Part shown: in pieces, positions 49,545 through 59,989 of the stretch
Position numbering within the stretch: the first letter of the stretch is position 1
How the letters are laid out: every line of letters begins with the position of its first letter
NCBI RefSeq assembly: GCF_028453695.1
Contig: NC_135774.1
Location: forward strand, 27,652,001-27,716,000
Source of the DNA: Augochlora pura
Taxonomy: Eukaryota > Arthropoda > Insecta > Hymenoptera > Halictidae
Direction: 5' to 3'
Length of the DNA stretch: 64,000 nucleotides
Translations under genes and position numbers: made by a program
Notes under the pieces: model-generated
What the model was told of the DNA's origin: nothing
The model's database searches: none
The model's input: only the letters and a program-made list of their open reading frames with translations

Positions 49545-51555
49545 TATTAAGCGAACCGATACCTTTCGTCTATCCGTCGAGAGCCTCTCGATTTCCATCC
49601 GCCGCAATTAGCGCGGCAACGAGCCGGCCTAAAGAAGGCGGACGATCGATTTGTTGGCGTCTCATCGTTTCGCTGTCACGTACCTGTCACCGAGTCACCC
49701 GGCGGGCCATCGTCGACGGCCGCGCTATCGCGATCGGCATGACCCGGCACCCGGTGACTCAGCCGGTCAGCTGCAATTGCAGCCCAAGCTGCACCTTTTG
49801 CATCCGTTCCGAGCGGACGCACCGCTCGGCAGGTATCTACATTGTATCCTGATCGCGCCGACACGTTTCGTCGATATCATTCGCACGGCTTCGCGCCATG
49901 GGGTCAGATATGCCTGGCCCGAGGAAGTGCCTTTAACAATGGAACCGCCTTGCTGGCCAACGTGGCCGCTTCCGCAGTTTTTATTTGAAAATGATTATTA
50001 ACTTGGCAAATCTTTTGAGTCAAAGTCTTGCCATTCTTGTGAAGCATCAAGCTTTAGTCATTATTATTATTATTATTAATATTATTACTGCTTTTATTAT
50101 CGATTAATATTTTTTGCATTTAATTTATATTCATTATAATTATCGTTATTATCTTTAATTTTCCATTTTCTTTTTACTATACTTGCTTCTTTATTTCCTT
50201 CTATTCATTCTACATCTTCTTAAACAATTTAGCAACCAAGCTCTATGTAAACTTCTAATAATCACTGTTATTGGCTAGCGCATACTTTTTAAATATTTGA
50301 TCTATAGCTTGGACTTTCCATTACCGATTCCTCGAAGCATTGAATAAACTGAAATATCAGCTAAATCTTCATTGGCGTAGCGTTACGACCTCCTAAGTCA
50401 GGAATTTCGTCGAAGATCACGCTGTCGGGGCTTCCGTTTAGGGTATCGACAGGGAAGAAAGTAGGTGAGGAAGGATAAAGATGGCGTGCATCATGGAGAA
50501 TCGATCGACCGGAATACGGGGTTCCCTCGACGCCGTGCGAAAAAGTGGATTCAAAGGCGGCCGAAAAGAAAAAGGGAACGTTAAGAGAATTCACCCTCTG
50601 TAAAGTGGACCTCGGCCACGCGAGGATCCTCGGACGTTTATTTGCTGGGCCACCGGCGGCGCGGCCTGACGATGATATCGATAGCGAGCCGGGGTTTTTT
50701 CCCCGTGAGAAAAATGACATCCGTTGTAGCCGAGAAGTATCCACTCGCGGAGATTTAACTGCGGTGCCTTGCGCCACCCCTACTCTATGGAGATCTGGGC
50801 TTGAGAAATTCTCGGTACGCGCTCGGCTGAGTGCTCGCCGTGGATCGCGAGAGCGCTGATACATCAACGATGGTAAAAAATTCGTGGGGATCGACGAAAG
50901 TAATTCCTGCGGCGTGCCCGACGCCGCGGAACTGCGACCGATTCGTTGCTAAATCATTCCCGACTTTATGGTCAAAGGAAACTCAGCGCGTGCACACGGC
51001 TGTAAAGATTTACTGCTGGGACATACAGTCGATCGCGATAGTGTTCCAACACTCTTTACAACGGAGTCATTTTTTTCAATTGTGTACGATGACTTGAATT
51101 TTAGAGTATTAGATTTTTAGACTATTAAATTTTTTCAGTATTAGATTTTTATAATATTAGATTTTTAGAATACTAGATTTTTAGAATATTAAATTTTTGG
51201 ATTATTAGATTTTTAGAATATTGGAAAGACTAGGTTACTAGACTATAGTTTAGACTATAGTCCATTTTTCAAAGAGCGATCGATCGCTTTCGCAGCCACA
51301 GTGCACCAGGATTTGTAAAATCGTTGGGGTGGATTCCGGCGCACATAAATCGTCGCAGATTTATGTTCGCCGAACAGTTGCCGCGACAAAAATATTGACA
51401 GAGTTCGGTAACGAGACACCTATAGGCTCCACGGCATTCATTGCCGCTAAACACCGAGTACATCCCCAAAACTCAGCCCCAAACCCCCCCGTGCCACGGA
51501 CAGCGCGCACCCCTCGACTCGCGAGGACAAAAACGCGCGGCCCCGCAGATCGAGA
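49545..51555. other. gene-free region before the inhibitor array
   Basis: GC-rich blocks, an ATT trinucleotide tract near 50,060-50,085 and a minisatellite at 51,100-51,226. No supported exon. Confidence 0.45.
51100..51226. repeat. tandem repeat, ATTAGATTTTTAGAAT unit
   Basis: A unit of about 16 bases repeats seven to eight times with variable spacing and point changes. Confidence 0.8.
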
Positions 51556-51697
51556 GAGTCTTTCACCTTCTCTCGAGAGAACGCGGCCGTCAAACAGTGT
51601 GGCGGTAAATGAAATAGTTCGACGACTTGTCCCGCCATATGCTCCCCCGGAAACCGCCCGTATACTTTATAGCTACTCGAACAAAGCTGGCCCCGCA
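51556..51697 (+). repeat. left copy of the direct repeat flanking the inhibitor array
   Basis: Shares with 61,906-62,050 the blocks GAGTCTTTCACCTTCTCTCG, CTTGTCCCGCCATATGCTCC, and GTATACTTTATAG followed by CTCGAACAAAGC, in the same order and orientation. Similarity stops abruptly on both sides. Confidence 0.85.
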
Positions 51698-51739
51698 AAC
51701 CGATATCGCGCGAACGCCAAATACATAGACATATATATA

Positions 51740-52462
51740 CAGTCAGTCCCATAAATATTCGTACCCTCATTGCTTGCAAGAGAAATCTGTTGAAATCAAG
51801 GGATGCACGTAAAATTTTGCGATAAACTTTTTGTTATCTTATTTAATATTTTTGGACGCGACGGAAGAGGAAAAGTTTGGAGGAAGCCTAATGCAGAACT
51901 AGAATTAAAAAATGTAAAACCATGATTGCTATTTTCGACGCGACAACGATCCGAAGCATACTGCTCGGATTGTTCGTGAGTGGATACTTTACCACGTTCC
52001 CCATTTTTTACATACGCCTCCTCGGATACAAATCCTATAGATGAAATTTTCAATAAATGCTAAAAAAACAAAATTTTGGAAGCTTGAAATAGTATTGAAC
52101 CAAATGTCGCATTGAAACTGATAGAAAGTATGTCAAATCGATTAAACGATATAATAAGGCACAAAGGTGGACCCACTAAATACTAGAAAATTAATATAAA
52201 AAAGTTACTCTAATACGCGATTTTTTGAGAAAATCTACCCTGGCACGAATACTTTTGTGGACTGTTATGACGTACTACAAGGAGCAAAAACAATACATTT
52301 TTATTATTAGTTAATCAATTCTGTTATAACTTGGTATAAATAAACTTTATACATGCGTTCATTCGTAATAAAAAGTTTATTGCAAAATCTTACATGCGTC
52401 CATTGATTTCAACAGATGTCTCTTAGAAGCAACGAGGGTACATATACTTATGGGACTGACTG
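51740..52462. mobile_element. Tc1/mariner-type element with long terminal inverted repeats, non-autonomous
   Basis: TA precedes (51,738-51,739) and follows (52,463-52,464). About 90 bases at each end are inverses: the left starts CAGTCAGTCCCATAAATA, the right ends TTATGGGACTGACTG, and the match includes TCTGTTGAAATCAA with inverse TTGATTTCAACAGA. The 723-bp length and absence of a readable transposase suggest a deleted or decayed member. It lies just upstream of the first inhibitor gene. Confidence 0.85.
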
Positions 52463-52620
52463 TATACATGCATGTATCGTATGCGATAATAATTTCAGCA
52501 CACAAGGAAAATCTCGGGGAAAAATGAATCCGGATGGATGCGCTCGGGGAACGGACATGCTGATCGTTTCTCGCCCGATGACGGCGCGATCGACGTAACG
52601 ATAGATCGGCGTATTATCGC

Positions 52621-52628
52621 TATATAAG
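52621..52628 (+). promoter_or_regulatory. TATA box of inhibitor gene 1
   Basis: TATATAAG 66 bases before the ATG. A motif GACGTAACGATAGA lies upstream (about 52,592); gene 2 has a similar GATGTAACGATAGA. Both suggest a shared promoter. Confidence 0.75.
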
Positions 52629-52686
52629 AGGCGACTAGTTTCAGCGAGTTTCCAGTGCCGATTACGAGTTGTCTAAGAGTGTTACA

Positions 52687-53603
52687 ATGACCCGTTTCTT
52701 CTTCGTCCTCCTCGCCGTTTTGGCAGTGTTCGCTGCTAGTAAGTAGAACAACTGACGCTGGCCAGATAGACGGTCCGAAGAACTTTTTATCGTTAACAGA
52801 AAGTTTAACCCTTCAATGTACTTTGGCGAGTCAGACTCGCGACGGCGATTTCTAGTAATAAGCAATTAGATATCAATGTTCATCTGTTCGTTTAAATAGC
52901 AATGAAATTTTATTTTTTTTTGGCATAAATATTTAAACATTAGCAGGTAGATGTAGGTACGCTATAAATATAAAATTGCTACTTCTTCTAAGAAATTGGT
53001 GCGGTATTTTAAAAAGAACTCAGTAAAGGTCGAAATGATTCTAATTATAGTAATTTTCAAGAAAATGGTACCGCAAGGGGTTAAAGACTCTTCTATAGAA
53101 AAAGCTTGGAATAAATAATAATACTTGCTTCAATTATTTAATTTATTATTATTTGATTTTTATACGAACATTTTATATTGTAAAGTCACTAAACGTCGCA
53201 GGATTTAAAAATGAAAAGACGATCATTTAGTGCCAATAGTGTCTTAAGTTGACACAGTGTATCGCGTTTAAAACAATCGAGTGTGGCCAGGTGATCACAG
53301 ACATTCTTCAACGCATTTAACCTTCTTCAAGGTTCGCACGGACAGCAGTGCGGCGAGAACGAGCAGTTCAATAGCTGCGGAACAGCTTGCGAGCCGAGTT
53401 GCAGCCGACCCGAACCCCAGATGTGCACTATGGTTAGTAGAATATATTCAGAGCGAGCGATCGTTCTCTTCCTTCCATGTAGACAAAGAGATTAAACACA
53501 GATTTCTTTGGTGTCGGTTTAGCAATGCGTGATCGGCTGCCAGTGCAAGGAAGGATTCCTGAGGAACTCGGCCGGTTCTTGTGTCAGCCCGCAGAGTTGT
53601 TAG
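52687..53603 (+). CDS. secreted TIL-domain serine protease inhibitor 1 (P1 Met)
   Basis: Three exons: 52687-52738, 53332-53432, 53523-53603; 77 residues. Exon 1 encodes a signal peptide (MTRFFFVLLAVLAVFAA). Exons 2-3 encode a single trypsin-inhibitor-like domain with ten cysteines (CGENEQFNSCGTACEPSC, then CTM joined to QCVIGCQC, GFLRNSAGSC and a C-terminal SC). The ten-Cys pattern and loop sequence closely resemble the honey bee chymotrypsin inhibitor AMCI, whose reactive bond I recall as Met-Gln; this copy has the same pair. A chymotrypsin/cathepsin G-like target in haemolymph, gut or gland is inferred. Intron 2 (phase 0) begins right after the P1 codon. Intron 1 (phase 1) carries a TTAA MITE (52,806-53,084). 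Poly(A) signal at 53,736. Confidence 0.9.
52806..53084. mobile_element. TTAA-flanked MITE in intron 1 of inhibitor gene 1
   Basis: TTAA plus CCCTTCAATGTACTTTGGCG on the left, GGTACCGCAAGGGG plus TTAA on the right. It shares GAGTCAGACTCGCG with the copies at 11,592 and 56,051. Confidence 0.7.
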
Positions 53604-53735
53604 CGCGGGAACGATTCTCTTAATACCTAGCTGCGGTTCGCCTAATTTCTCGACGACCGGTTCATCTACGTTGATCCACGAATGTCTACTTCTTATTGCG
53701 CTCGCCTGCGAAGTGTAATGTCTCGGTTTGGGATA

Positions 53736-53741
53736 AATAAA
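53736..53741 (+). terminator. poly(A) signal of inhibitor gene 1
   Basis: AATAAA within GGATAAATAAACTCTGAATTT, a 3' context repeated with small changes after genes 2-4 (ATAAATAAACGTTGAA type). Confidence 0.8.
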
Positions 53742-54191
53742 CTCTGAATTTCAATGCACAACTGTTTTATTTTATTCATTATAACTTGAGAGATCTAAGA
53801 AAATTTTTAACTCTTTGAATCCTCCAGTTTCACTCGCAAGGATCAAAAGGTTTGCAAAGGTTCTTCTCGTAAAATTGCTTTATATTTTTATTCAGTCTCG
53901 TTTGTAAATAACCCTTTCCAATTTCCCTTTCCCTTGATCATCCACAAAGTATATTGTCAACGATAATTTTTCTACGCGAAGATGAATTCGGTAAGAAATG
54001 GCTTCGTTTGCTATGCGATCCGAGAGACGCTTCGCTGCGATGTATAAATTAAGCGTGCAATAATTTGAGAAGATCTGATATCGCCGCGGGAGAATATTTG
54101 AATTTTATATTTCTCCTGCGAGGCTGTTTCGCGGCATTCTACGACGCCACGGTAGATGTAACGATAGAGAGACGTAACACAGCGCTATACA

Positions 54192-54199
54192 TATATAAG
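54192..54199 (+). promoter_or_regulatory. TATA box of inhibitor gene 2
   Basis: TATATAAG 71 bases before the ATG, with GATGTAACGATAGA upstream at about 54,156. Confidence 0.75.
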
Positions 54200-54262
54200 A
54201 GAGGAACTAGTTCCTCCTGGAATCAGTGCACGTTATAAAATTGTCTAAGAAACAGTGCCGCG

Positions 54263-55061
54263 ATGACTGGCTTCGTCATCGTACTCCTCGCTGTTCTCGC
54301 GGTGTTTTCTGCCGGTAAGTAATCCGGTCGATCTAAGGATAATTATTAGACTGCAAATCTCACGTATCTACGACAAAAAAAATAATAATAATAATCACGT
54401 ACAAAGCGGTGAAATGATATAAAAAAATTAAAGGATGCTATTGTTTTATTCCCAGCGAAATAAAATATTTAAATAAAACAAGAATGCAGACAATTTTTAT
54501 TTAAAATCGACGGTATAATAATAATAATCACGTGCAAAACAGTGAGAAACATATAAAAAATTTAAAAAATGCTATTGTTTCATTTCCAGTGAAATAAAAT
54601 ATAAAACAATAAATCCCTGTGTAGCTCCAATACCTTGTAATCAATGCAGGAAATTTGTTATTTAAAATCCGCAGTATAGTGATTAACAATTCTATTTACC
54701 GCTGCGAGTAAGTCTTCAGTAAGCTTAGTATAACTCACCTGAAACGATCTATTATGGACAGACAACCACAGATCTTCAAAGTATGTAATCTTCTTCGAGG
54801 TTCAAACGGGCAGGAGTGTCCTGAGAACGAGCAGTACAATGTCTGCGGAACAGGTTGCGAACCGAGTTGCAGTCAACCCGACTCCCATAACTGCACTTTC
54901 GTTAGTACAATGTCCGAGAACCTTTCTTTCGACTTAGACCAGACGATTAATCCTAATTTCTTTCTTTGGTATCCATTTAGAACTGCGTTATGGGCTGCCA
55001 ATGCGAGACAGGATTCGTGAGAAACTCGACTGGAGCCTGCGTCGCCCTGTCGAACTGTTAG
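54263..55061 (+). CDS. secreted TIL-domain serine protease inhibitor 2 (P1 Phe)
   Basis: Three exons: 54263-54314, 54800-54900, 54981-55061; 77 residues, the same exon lengths as gene 1. Signal peptide MTGFVIVLLAVLAVFSA. Ten cysteines in the TIL pattern: CPENEQYNVCGTGCEPSC, then CTF joined to NCVMGCQC, and a final NC. The predicted P1 is Phe (TTC, last codon of exon 2) with P1' Asn (first codon of exon 3), which favours chymotrypsin-like targets. Exon 2 and the signal peptide are closest to gene 1, so the two probably form a duplication pair. Leader AAACAGTGCCGCG precedes the ATG. Two overlapping AATAAA signals start at 55,173. Confidence 0.9.
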
Positions 55062-55172
55062 CATTCCTACCTACTGACTGCCTAATTTATCGATGGTCTG
55101 TCCATTCATGTTCATCCTCGGATGTCCCTCTTTGCGTGGACGTTGCTCCAAAGTGTAATACCTTGGCAGGAG

Positions 55173-55182
55173 AATAAATAAA
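55173..55182 (+). terminator. poly(A) signals of inhibitor gene 2
   Basis: Overlapping AATAAATAAA followed by CGTTGAAT, matching the 3' context of gene 3. Confidence 0.8.
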
Positions 55183-55239
55183 CGTTGAATTTTGACCGTA
55201 TATTTTGATTTTATTCTGTTCATACTCCACTCGTTTTAT

Positions 55240-55460
55240 ACTTATATTTTGTTATTATTTATCATTGTAGTAATTTATATTTATATTTAGTATTATTACT
55301 ATACAATTATATTAGTTTTATATTTATATTTCATATTTATATTTTGTATTTATATTTATATCTTATATTTATTTTTTTATATTTTTTATATTTATATTTT
55401 ATATTTATATTTTACATTTTTATTTTGTATTTCTATTTTGTATTTATATTTATTTCACAT
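55240..55460. repeat. TTTATAT simple repeat
   Basis: Degenerate (TTATAT)n on the plus strand between genes 2 and 3. It yields a spurious Tyr/Phe/Leu open frame. Confidence 0.85.
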
Positions 55461-55621
55461 ACGTATGATCTCTACACGTCACAGATACAAATATACATAC
55501 TATCTCCGACAACATTTTTATTAAACGCGGAAACCTCGGGTCTAAATAATTCCACTATATGTATTACGCTGATCGATGTTATAGGTTAATGAAACTGCCA
55601 GCTGATGACCTTTTCGCGATG

Positions 55622-55629
55622 TATAAATA
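55622..55629 (+). promoter_or_regulatory. TATA-like box of inhibitor gene 3
   Basis: TATAAATA about 102 bases before the ATG, further away than in genes 1, 2 and 6 but like gene 4/5 spacing. Confidence 0.5.
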
Positions 55630-55723
55630 ATATTAGACCGACGTAATAGCGCTAGAAAATAGGCAAATCAGTTTCCACGATAGTTTAGTCTCAGCCGGAA
55701 GCTTTCCAGAAAACAGTGCTACA

Positions 55724-56500
55724 ATGTTCGCTCTACTTTTCACCGTTCTTCTTCTCACCGCCATGACAACGTCGTCCTCTGCTTGTAAGTAAAATATGCA
55801 ATTAACACTTTGCTTGTCGCCTTTATCGGGAAAAGTAAAAATTATCAGGTTTCACTAATCCTATCTTAAGTTCTCATGAGCTTTCAATCTTGTCCCCCTA
55901 TTTTCACGAAATTGCGAGGATATATAGAAATAAATGTAAAATTTCTTTGTCGTATATATATTTGCAGGCGACACCACCGTGGTGTCGCCGGCCGTCGAGC
56001 GATACATTGCGAAAGTATCACCGCTGTGGTGTCGCCGGACGGCACAGTGTTTACCCCTTGCCGTACTTTGACGAGTCCGACTCGCGATGGCTATTAGCAG
56101 TAATAAATAATTAAATGTGGGTGTTGTTCTGTTCTTTAAAATTAGAATAAAATTCGAATTCCTTGATATTAATATTTAATTGTACAAGTAAAAGGCACGG
56201 AATAAACATTAATGGTACGCGTGTTTCTATCTCGGTCAAGTATCGGAGTGCGGCGTGAACGAAGAGTTCACCTCCTGCGGAACAGCTTGTCCTCTCACCT
56301 GCAGCAATCGACCCCCAAACCGTAACCCCCGCTGCACTAAAGTTAGTACAATATTTAAAGCATCTTTCCTTTGATATAGGACGAGACGATTCATTCTGTT
56401 TACTTTTTTGTCGTTTTAGAACTGTATAATCGGCTGCCAGTGCAAGGAAGGATACCTTCGCAACTCCGCCGGATTCTGCGTCACCGAGCAAGAGTGTTAA
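55724..56500 (+). CDS. secreted TIL-domain serine protease inhibitor 3 (P1 Lys)
   Basis: Three exons: 55724-55784, 56241-56341, 56420-56500; 80 residues. The signal peptide MFALLFTVLLLTAMTTSSSA differs from the other copies. Ten cysteines: CGVNEEFTSCGTACPLTC, a longer spacer rich in Pro, Asn and Arg before the fifth cysteine, then CTK joined to NCIIGCQC, and a final EC. P1 Lys (AAA, end of exon 2) predicts a trypsin-like target. Intron 2 again starts GTTAGT. Intron 1 holds a GC-rich 23-base palindrome (55,967-55,989) and a truncated MITE (about 56,051-56,198). Poly(A) signal at 56,597. Confidence 0.9.
55967..55989. repeat. 23-bp palindrome in intron 1 of inhibitor gene 3
   Basis: Eleven bases (GGCGACACCAC) and their exact inverse flank one central C. 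The half GTGGTGTCGCCGG recurs at 56,026-56,038. It adjoins the MITE left end at 56,051, so it may be a terminal part of an element. Confidence 0.8.
56051..56198. mobile_element. truncated MITE, CCCCTTGCCGTACTTT family
   Basis: The left end CCCCTTGCCGTACTTTGACG and the motif GAGTCCGACTCGCG match 11,592 and 52,806. The right end (GTACAAGTAAAAGG) is decayed and ends just before exon 2. Confidence 0.55.
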
Positions 56501-56596
56501 AATCTTTGTCAGCTGTCCACCTAATTCGTCGACGACCTTTCCGCCATGATTTATCAAGTTCTCTACTTCGGTCTTTTCTACACAGTATAATATGTG

Positions 56597-56602
56597 AATA
56601 AA
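56597..56602 (+). terminator. poly(A) signal of inhibitor gene 3
   Basis: AATAAA in GTGAATAAATAAACGTTGAACTT. Confidence 0.8.
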
Positions 56603-56689
56603 TAAACGTTGAACTTTTTCGCATTTTAATTTGGTTCTGTTAATACCACGATTCGATTTTTAAAAGAAAAAGTATTTTGCTTCTAGCTT

Positions 56690-56937
56690 TAACCCTTTGC
56701 ACTCGAGAATATTTTAACCGTAAATCTGAGATAAAATTTCTGACTCATAGGATTTCCGTTCTACGTAACCAAAGTGCACTTTTGTGCATACGAAATTAAT
56801 TCTTGCGACTGATAACAATAGTTTCGTTATTTAACCATTTTTTAAATCTAAATTTTGTTTGTATAAAAATTATTTTCAGACACGATAGAACAATCTCAAT
56901 GATGCCTCAGAGCCACCGCTATAGTGTAAAAGGTTAA
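56690..56937. mobile_element. TTAA-flanked MITE, CCCTTTGCACTCG family
   Basis: TTAA plus CCCTTTGCACTCGAG on the left; CTATAGTGTAAAAGG plus TTAA on the right. It lies between inhibitor genes 3 and 4. The sequence CTCAGAGCCACC near the right end corresponds to the inverse of the start of the copy at 59,762. Confidence 0.75.
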
Positions 56938-57322
56938 TATTAAGAGATACTTACATATATTATATTATATTATATTAAAAGATACTTATACGTCGGATAT
57001 ATTCGGCATTCGCACCGAAAGGGTTAATGAATTAAAAAAACTCGGTAGAATTGGTTATCAGATATTTATGGACATAAGAAGGTAAGTCTATAATTTATTT
57101 ATATATGTTATACATACTTATTTATATTTATTATTTATATATATATATTATTTATATATATATTATCTTCCTAGACCCAGAATACGTGAGGAATGAATAA
57201 TTTTGCTACGACCTCCACGCAATGCATATAACATTAGCCCGAGGAAATCGTTATACAAAATAGTTCAAATAATCCTCGCGAGCTTTAGTGTCGGTTCTAA
57301 ACATTCAAGGAGAAGTGCTACA

Positions 57323-58106
57323 ATGCTCCGCTTTCGTTTCGTCTTCGCGCTTCTCGTTGTTCTGGCAATGATCTCTACCAGTAAGTTCGTGACTCTGCTT
57401 GTAACGATAAGAGATCGAGGTCTCGAGAGACGTCGATCACACTGCGAGAATTCTTAACGCTTCATCGACCGATCATTAAAATTTAGTTCAACGTTAAATT
57501 TTCATTCCTATTCGATTTAATTTATTTTATTACCCTTGAAAGATATTTAATATTTACAAAATTTATATAATAATATTGAAGCCCACGGTAGTACAATATA
57601 ACACATTTATCTAAATAATAGATAAAAAATTAGTGGTTACTATGACAATCGATCGGGAGAAAAAGTGTCGTAATATCGGATTTTTAAGCAAGTATATAAA
57701 ACAACATATCTTTTTTCAAAAGCCATTGACTGCAAAGGGTTAAATAACCTTTAGATTAAAGATAGAATAAAAAAGAATTTAAGCGTGTTCCTGAAATAAC
57801 TGAATCAGTGTAATTTATCTTCAATTTGTTTAATTGCTTCAAGGCGTGACAGATCCGGGCTGCGGCATGAACTCGTACCTATCTCCGTGCGGAGCACCTT
57901 GCGAACCAAGTTGCGATGATCTCCTTGCGGTTAAATGCGTTTCGCAAGATATAGTGTTCGGGGTAAGTGAGCATCGTTATCTCGATACGAAACACGGTCG
58001 ATTCATACCGATTTCTTTGGTCCAGTTCTGTATACCCAGCTGCGTGTGCATTAGAGGTTACGTGAGGAACTCCACTGGATTTTGTATCCCCTTACACGCG
58101 TGCTGA
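57323..58106 (+). CDS. secreted TIL-domain inhibitor 4, extended reactive loop (P1 Gly)
   Basis: Three exons: 57323-57380, 57844-57962, 58026-58106; 85 residues. Signal peptide MLRFRFVFALLVVLAMIS, almost the same as gene 5. All ten cysteines are kept (CGMNSYLSPCGAPCEPSC; then C, nine residues, FCIPSCVC; final AC). The gap between cysteines 5 and 6 is nine residues (VSQDIVFGF) instead of three. Exon 2 is 119 nt rather than 101, and intron 2 is 63 nt rather than about 78-90, as expected if the donor moved about 18 bases into the old intron. If loop geometry holds, P1 is Gly and P1' Phe, unlike any neighbour; inhibition may be lost or redirected. Poly(A) signal at 58,222. Confidence 0.87.
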
Positions 58107-58221
58107 CATTCTTCTCAGCTGTCAGCCTAATTTTTTAACGAACGGCTGATTCAAGCTCATCCTCCAAGCTCTCGTTCTATTTGGACTCTCCACGAAATTG
58201 TAAAGTCTCGATGCGTGGATA

Positions 58222-58227
58222 AATAAA
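58222..58227 (+). terminator. poly(A) signal of inhibitor gene 4
   Basis: AATAAA in GGATAAATAAACGTTTGC. Confidence 0.8.
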
Positions 58228-58745
58228 CGTTTGCATTTTCAGTGCATTTTTATTTGATTCTGTTAATATCCAATTATAAAGTAATTAAATTAAAAAATTC
58301 GCTAGAATAGCGTGTCACAGTTTTATATATGGATATATATAAATTATACGAAGGTAGGTATATATAAAATATACGTAGGTAAGTATACGTAATAATATAC
58401 ATACAAGTACCTACGTTTTATCTCTAAAAATTATACAATTATAAATATTCAATATAAGGTAATTATAAGGTATTATTATTATATTTTAGTATAAATATTT
58501 GTACACCGAAATGACTTGAATTTTTTTTTAAATTGATCAATAGATTACGACCAGATCTAAAGAACTTGTCTTCAATATTTATTTATTGAAAGGTGCACGA
58601 ATACTTCCGTGTGACATTGCATGCAAGCAGGACTTATGCATATTATCACCGATAGTACATTTACTAAAGACGGAAAAACTTAAAAGTAAACGTTCGTCGA
58701 TGATATTGGTCAACGGAAATACTAACCGCTGACCTTCTGGCGACG

Positions 58746-58753
58746 TATATAAT
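58746..58753 (+). promoter_or_regulatory. TATA-like box of inhibitor gene 5
   Basis: TATATAAT 99 bases before the ATG. The leader that follows (GTGAGCTTTAGTGTCGG, then AAACAGTGCTGCG) matches the leader of gene 4. Confidence 0.6.
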
Positions 58754-58844
58754 GTTACATCGACGAAATGGCTTAACATAATAGTTAAACTCGACTTCGT
58801 GAGCTTTAGTGTCGGCCATAAGCTGTACAGAAAACAGTGCTGCG

Positions 58845-59579
58845 ATGTTCCGCTTTCATTTCGTCTTCGTACAGCTCGTCGTTCTGGCAATGATCTCTCA
58901 AAGTAAGTAAACATCGATGTGTAAAAAATAAATATGATAAATGTGCTAACGATTAAAAAGTTAAAAAACGACTGCTTTTTATTTTCTATTGTTACTACAA
59001 GTAGTAGCAAAATTTAGAAAAAGCATTCTGGATATGATCTAGTGGACTGGTCCTCATATTCTCCATGAACAAAATAAATTCCGCTAAAAATAAATTAAAT
59101 AAATTAAATAAAATCGTTTAGTCTAATCCTAATAATATTATTGCGTTTCGAGAAGTGTTCGAATATTAACAAAAATCGCTATATCTACAGTTTATTAAAA
59201 ATAAATTAAATAAACTGAATAAAGCCATTTAGTCTAATCTTAAAAATATTATTGCGTTTCGAGAAGTGTCAAAACATTAACATTAAGTCGCTGTCTCTTC
59301 AATTTGTTTACTTATTTTAAGGCATAACAGCGCGGAGATGCGGCCCGAACGAAGGATACACTACCTGCGGCACAGCTTGCCCACTCACTTGCAGTCAGCC
59401 CGGGCCACGTAACTGCACTTTAGTTAGTATAACGTTCGAAGCAAGTCTCGACAAAGTCTGGTCGATCAATCCTAATTTCTTTGGTATAATTTATTTAGCG
59501 TTGCATTGCCGGCTGCCAGTGCGAGGAAGGATACGTGAGGAACTCCGCTGGGGCTTGCGTCCGCCTGGCGAATTGTTAA
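58845..59579 (+). CDS. secreted TIL-domain serine protease inhibitor 5 (P1 Leu)
   Basis: Three exons: 58845-58902, 59322-59422, 59499-59579; 79 residues. Signal peptide MFRFHFVFVQLVVLAMIS. Ten cysteines: CGPNEGYTTCGTACPLTC, then CTL joined to RCIAGCQC, and a final NC. P1 Leu (TTA, end of exon 2) and P1' Arg suggest a chymotrypsin- or elastase-like target. Exon 2 is again 101 nt and intron 2 starts GTTAGT. Exon 1 and the leader are near-identical to gene 4, while the mature domain is closer to genes 3 and 6 (PLTC, GTAC). Poly(A) signal at 59,709. Confidence 0.9.
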
Positions 59580-59708
59580 CGTTCCTGGCAACAACCTAAT
59601 TTGTCGACGATCTGTCCACCTCACATCTCGAGCTCGATCTACACACAATTTGAGAATTAAATGAATTAAATGCCCCCCACCCTCCATGGTGTAATGTTTC
59701 GATATACG

Positions 59709-59714
59709 AATAAA
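59709..59714 (+). terminator. poly(A) signal of inhibitor gene 5
   Basis: AATAAA in CGAATAAATAACCTCTGG, a slightly diverged version of the common 3' context. Confidence 0.7.
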
Positions 59715-59761
59715 TAACCTCTGGCTTTTAATTCGTTTTAATTCGCTTTAGTCTGACTCTA

Positions 59762-59989
59762 TTACCCCTTTACACTCGAGTGGCGACTCTGAAGCGCCAA
59801 TGAATATTGTTATATAATTAACAAAATAATGTTGACATTATTAAAGACCCTTCTGTTAAAAGCGTAACAGTTTTACGAGTCACGAGACTCAATTTCACAT
59901 GCATAAATTATACTAAGTACTATACCACAGCTGGTCAAAATAGCAATTTGGGATCTAAGCTTAAAATGGTTCCGAGTGCAAAGGGTTAA
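59762..59989. mobile_element. TTAA-type MITE, CCCTTTGCACTCG family, inverted copy
   Basis: Left TTAC plus CCCTTTACACTCGAGTGG, right CCGAGTGCAAAGGG plus TTAA. It is inverted relative to the copy at 56,690. Its right TTAA is also the left TTAA of the next element. Confidence 0.75.

Noticed and set aside
51796..52053. 85-codon minus-strand frame inside the Tc1/mariner-type element
   Set aside because: No transposase motif could be recognised; probably chance or decayed beyond reading.
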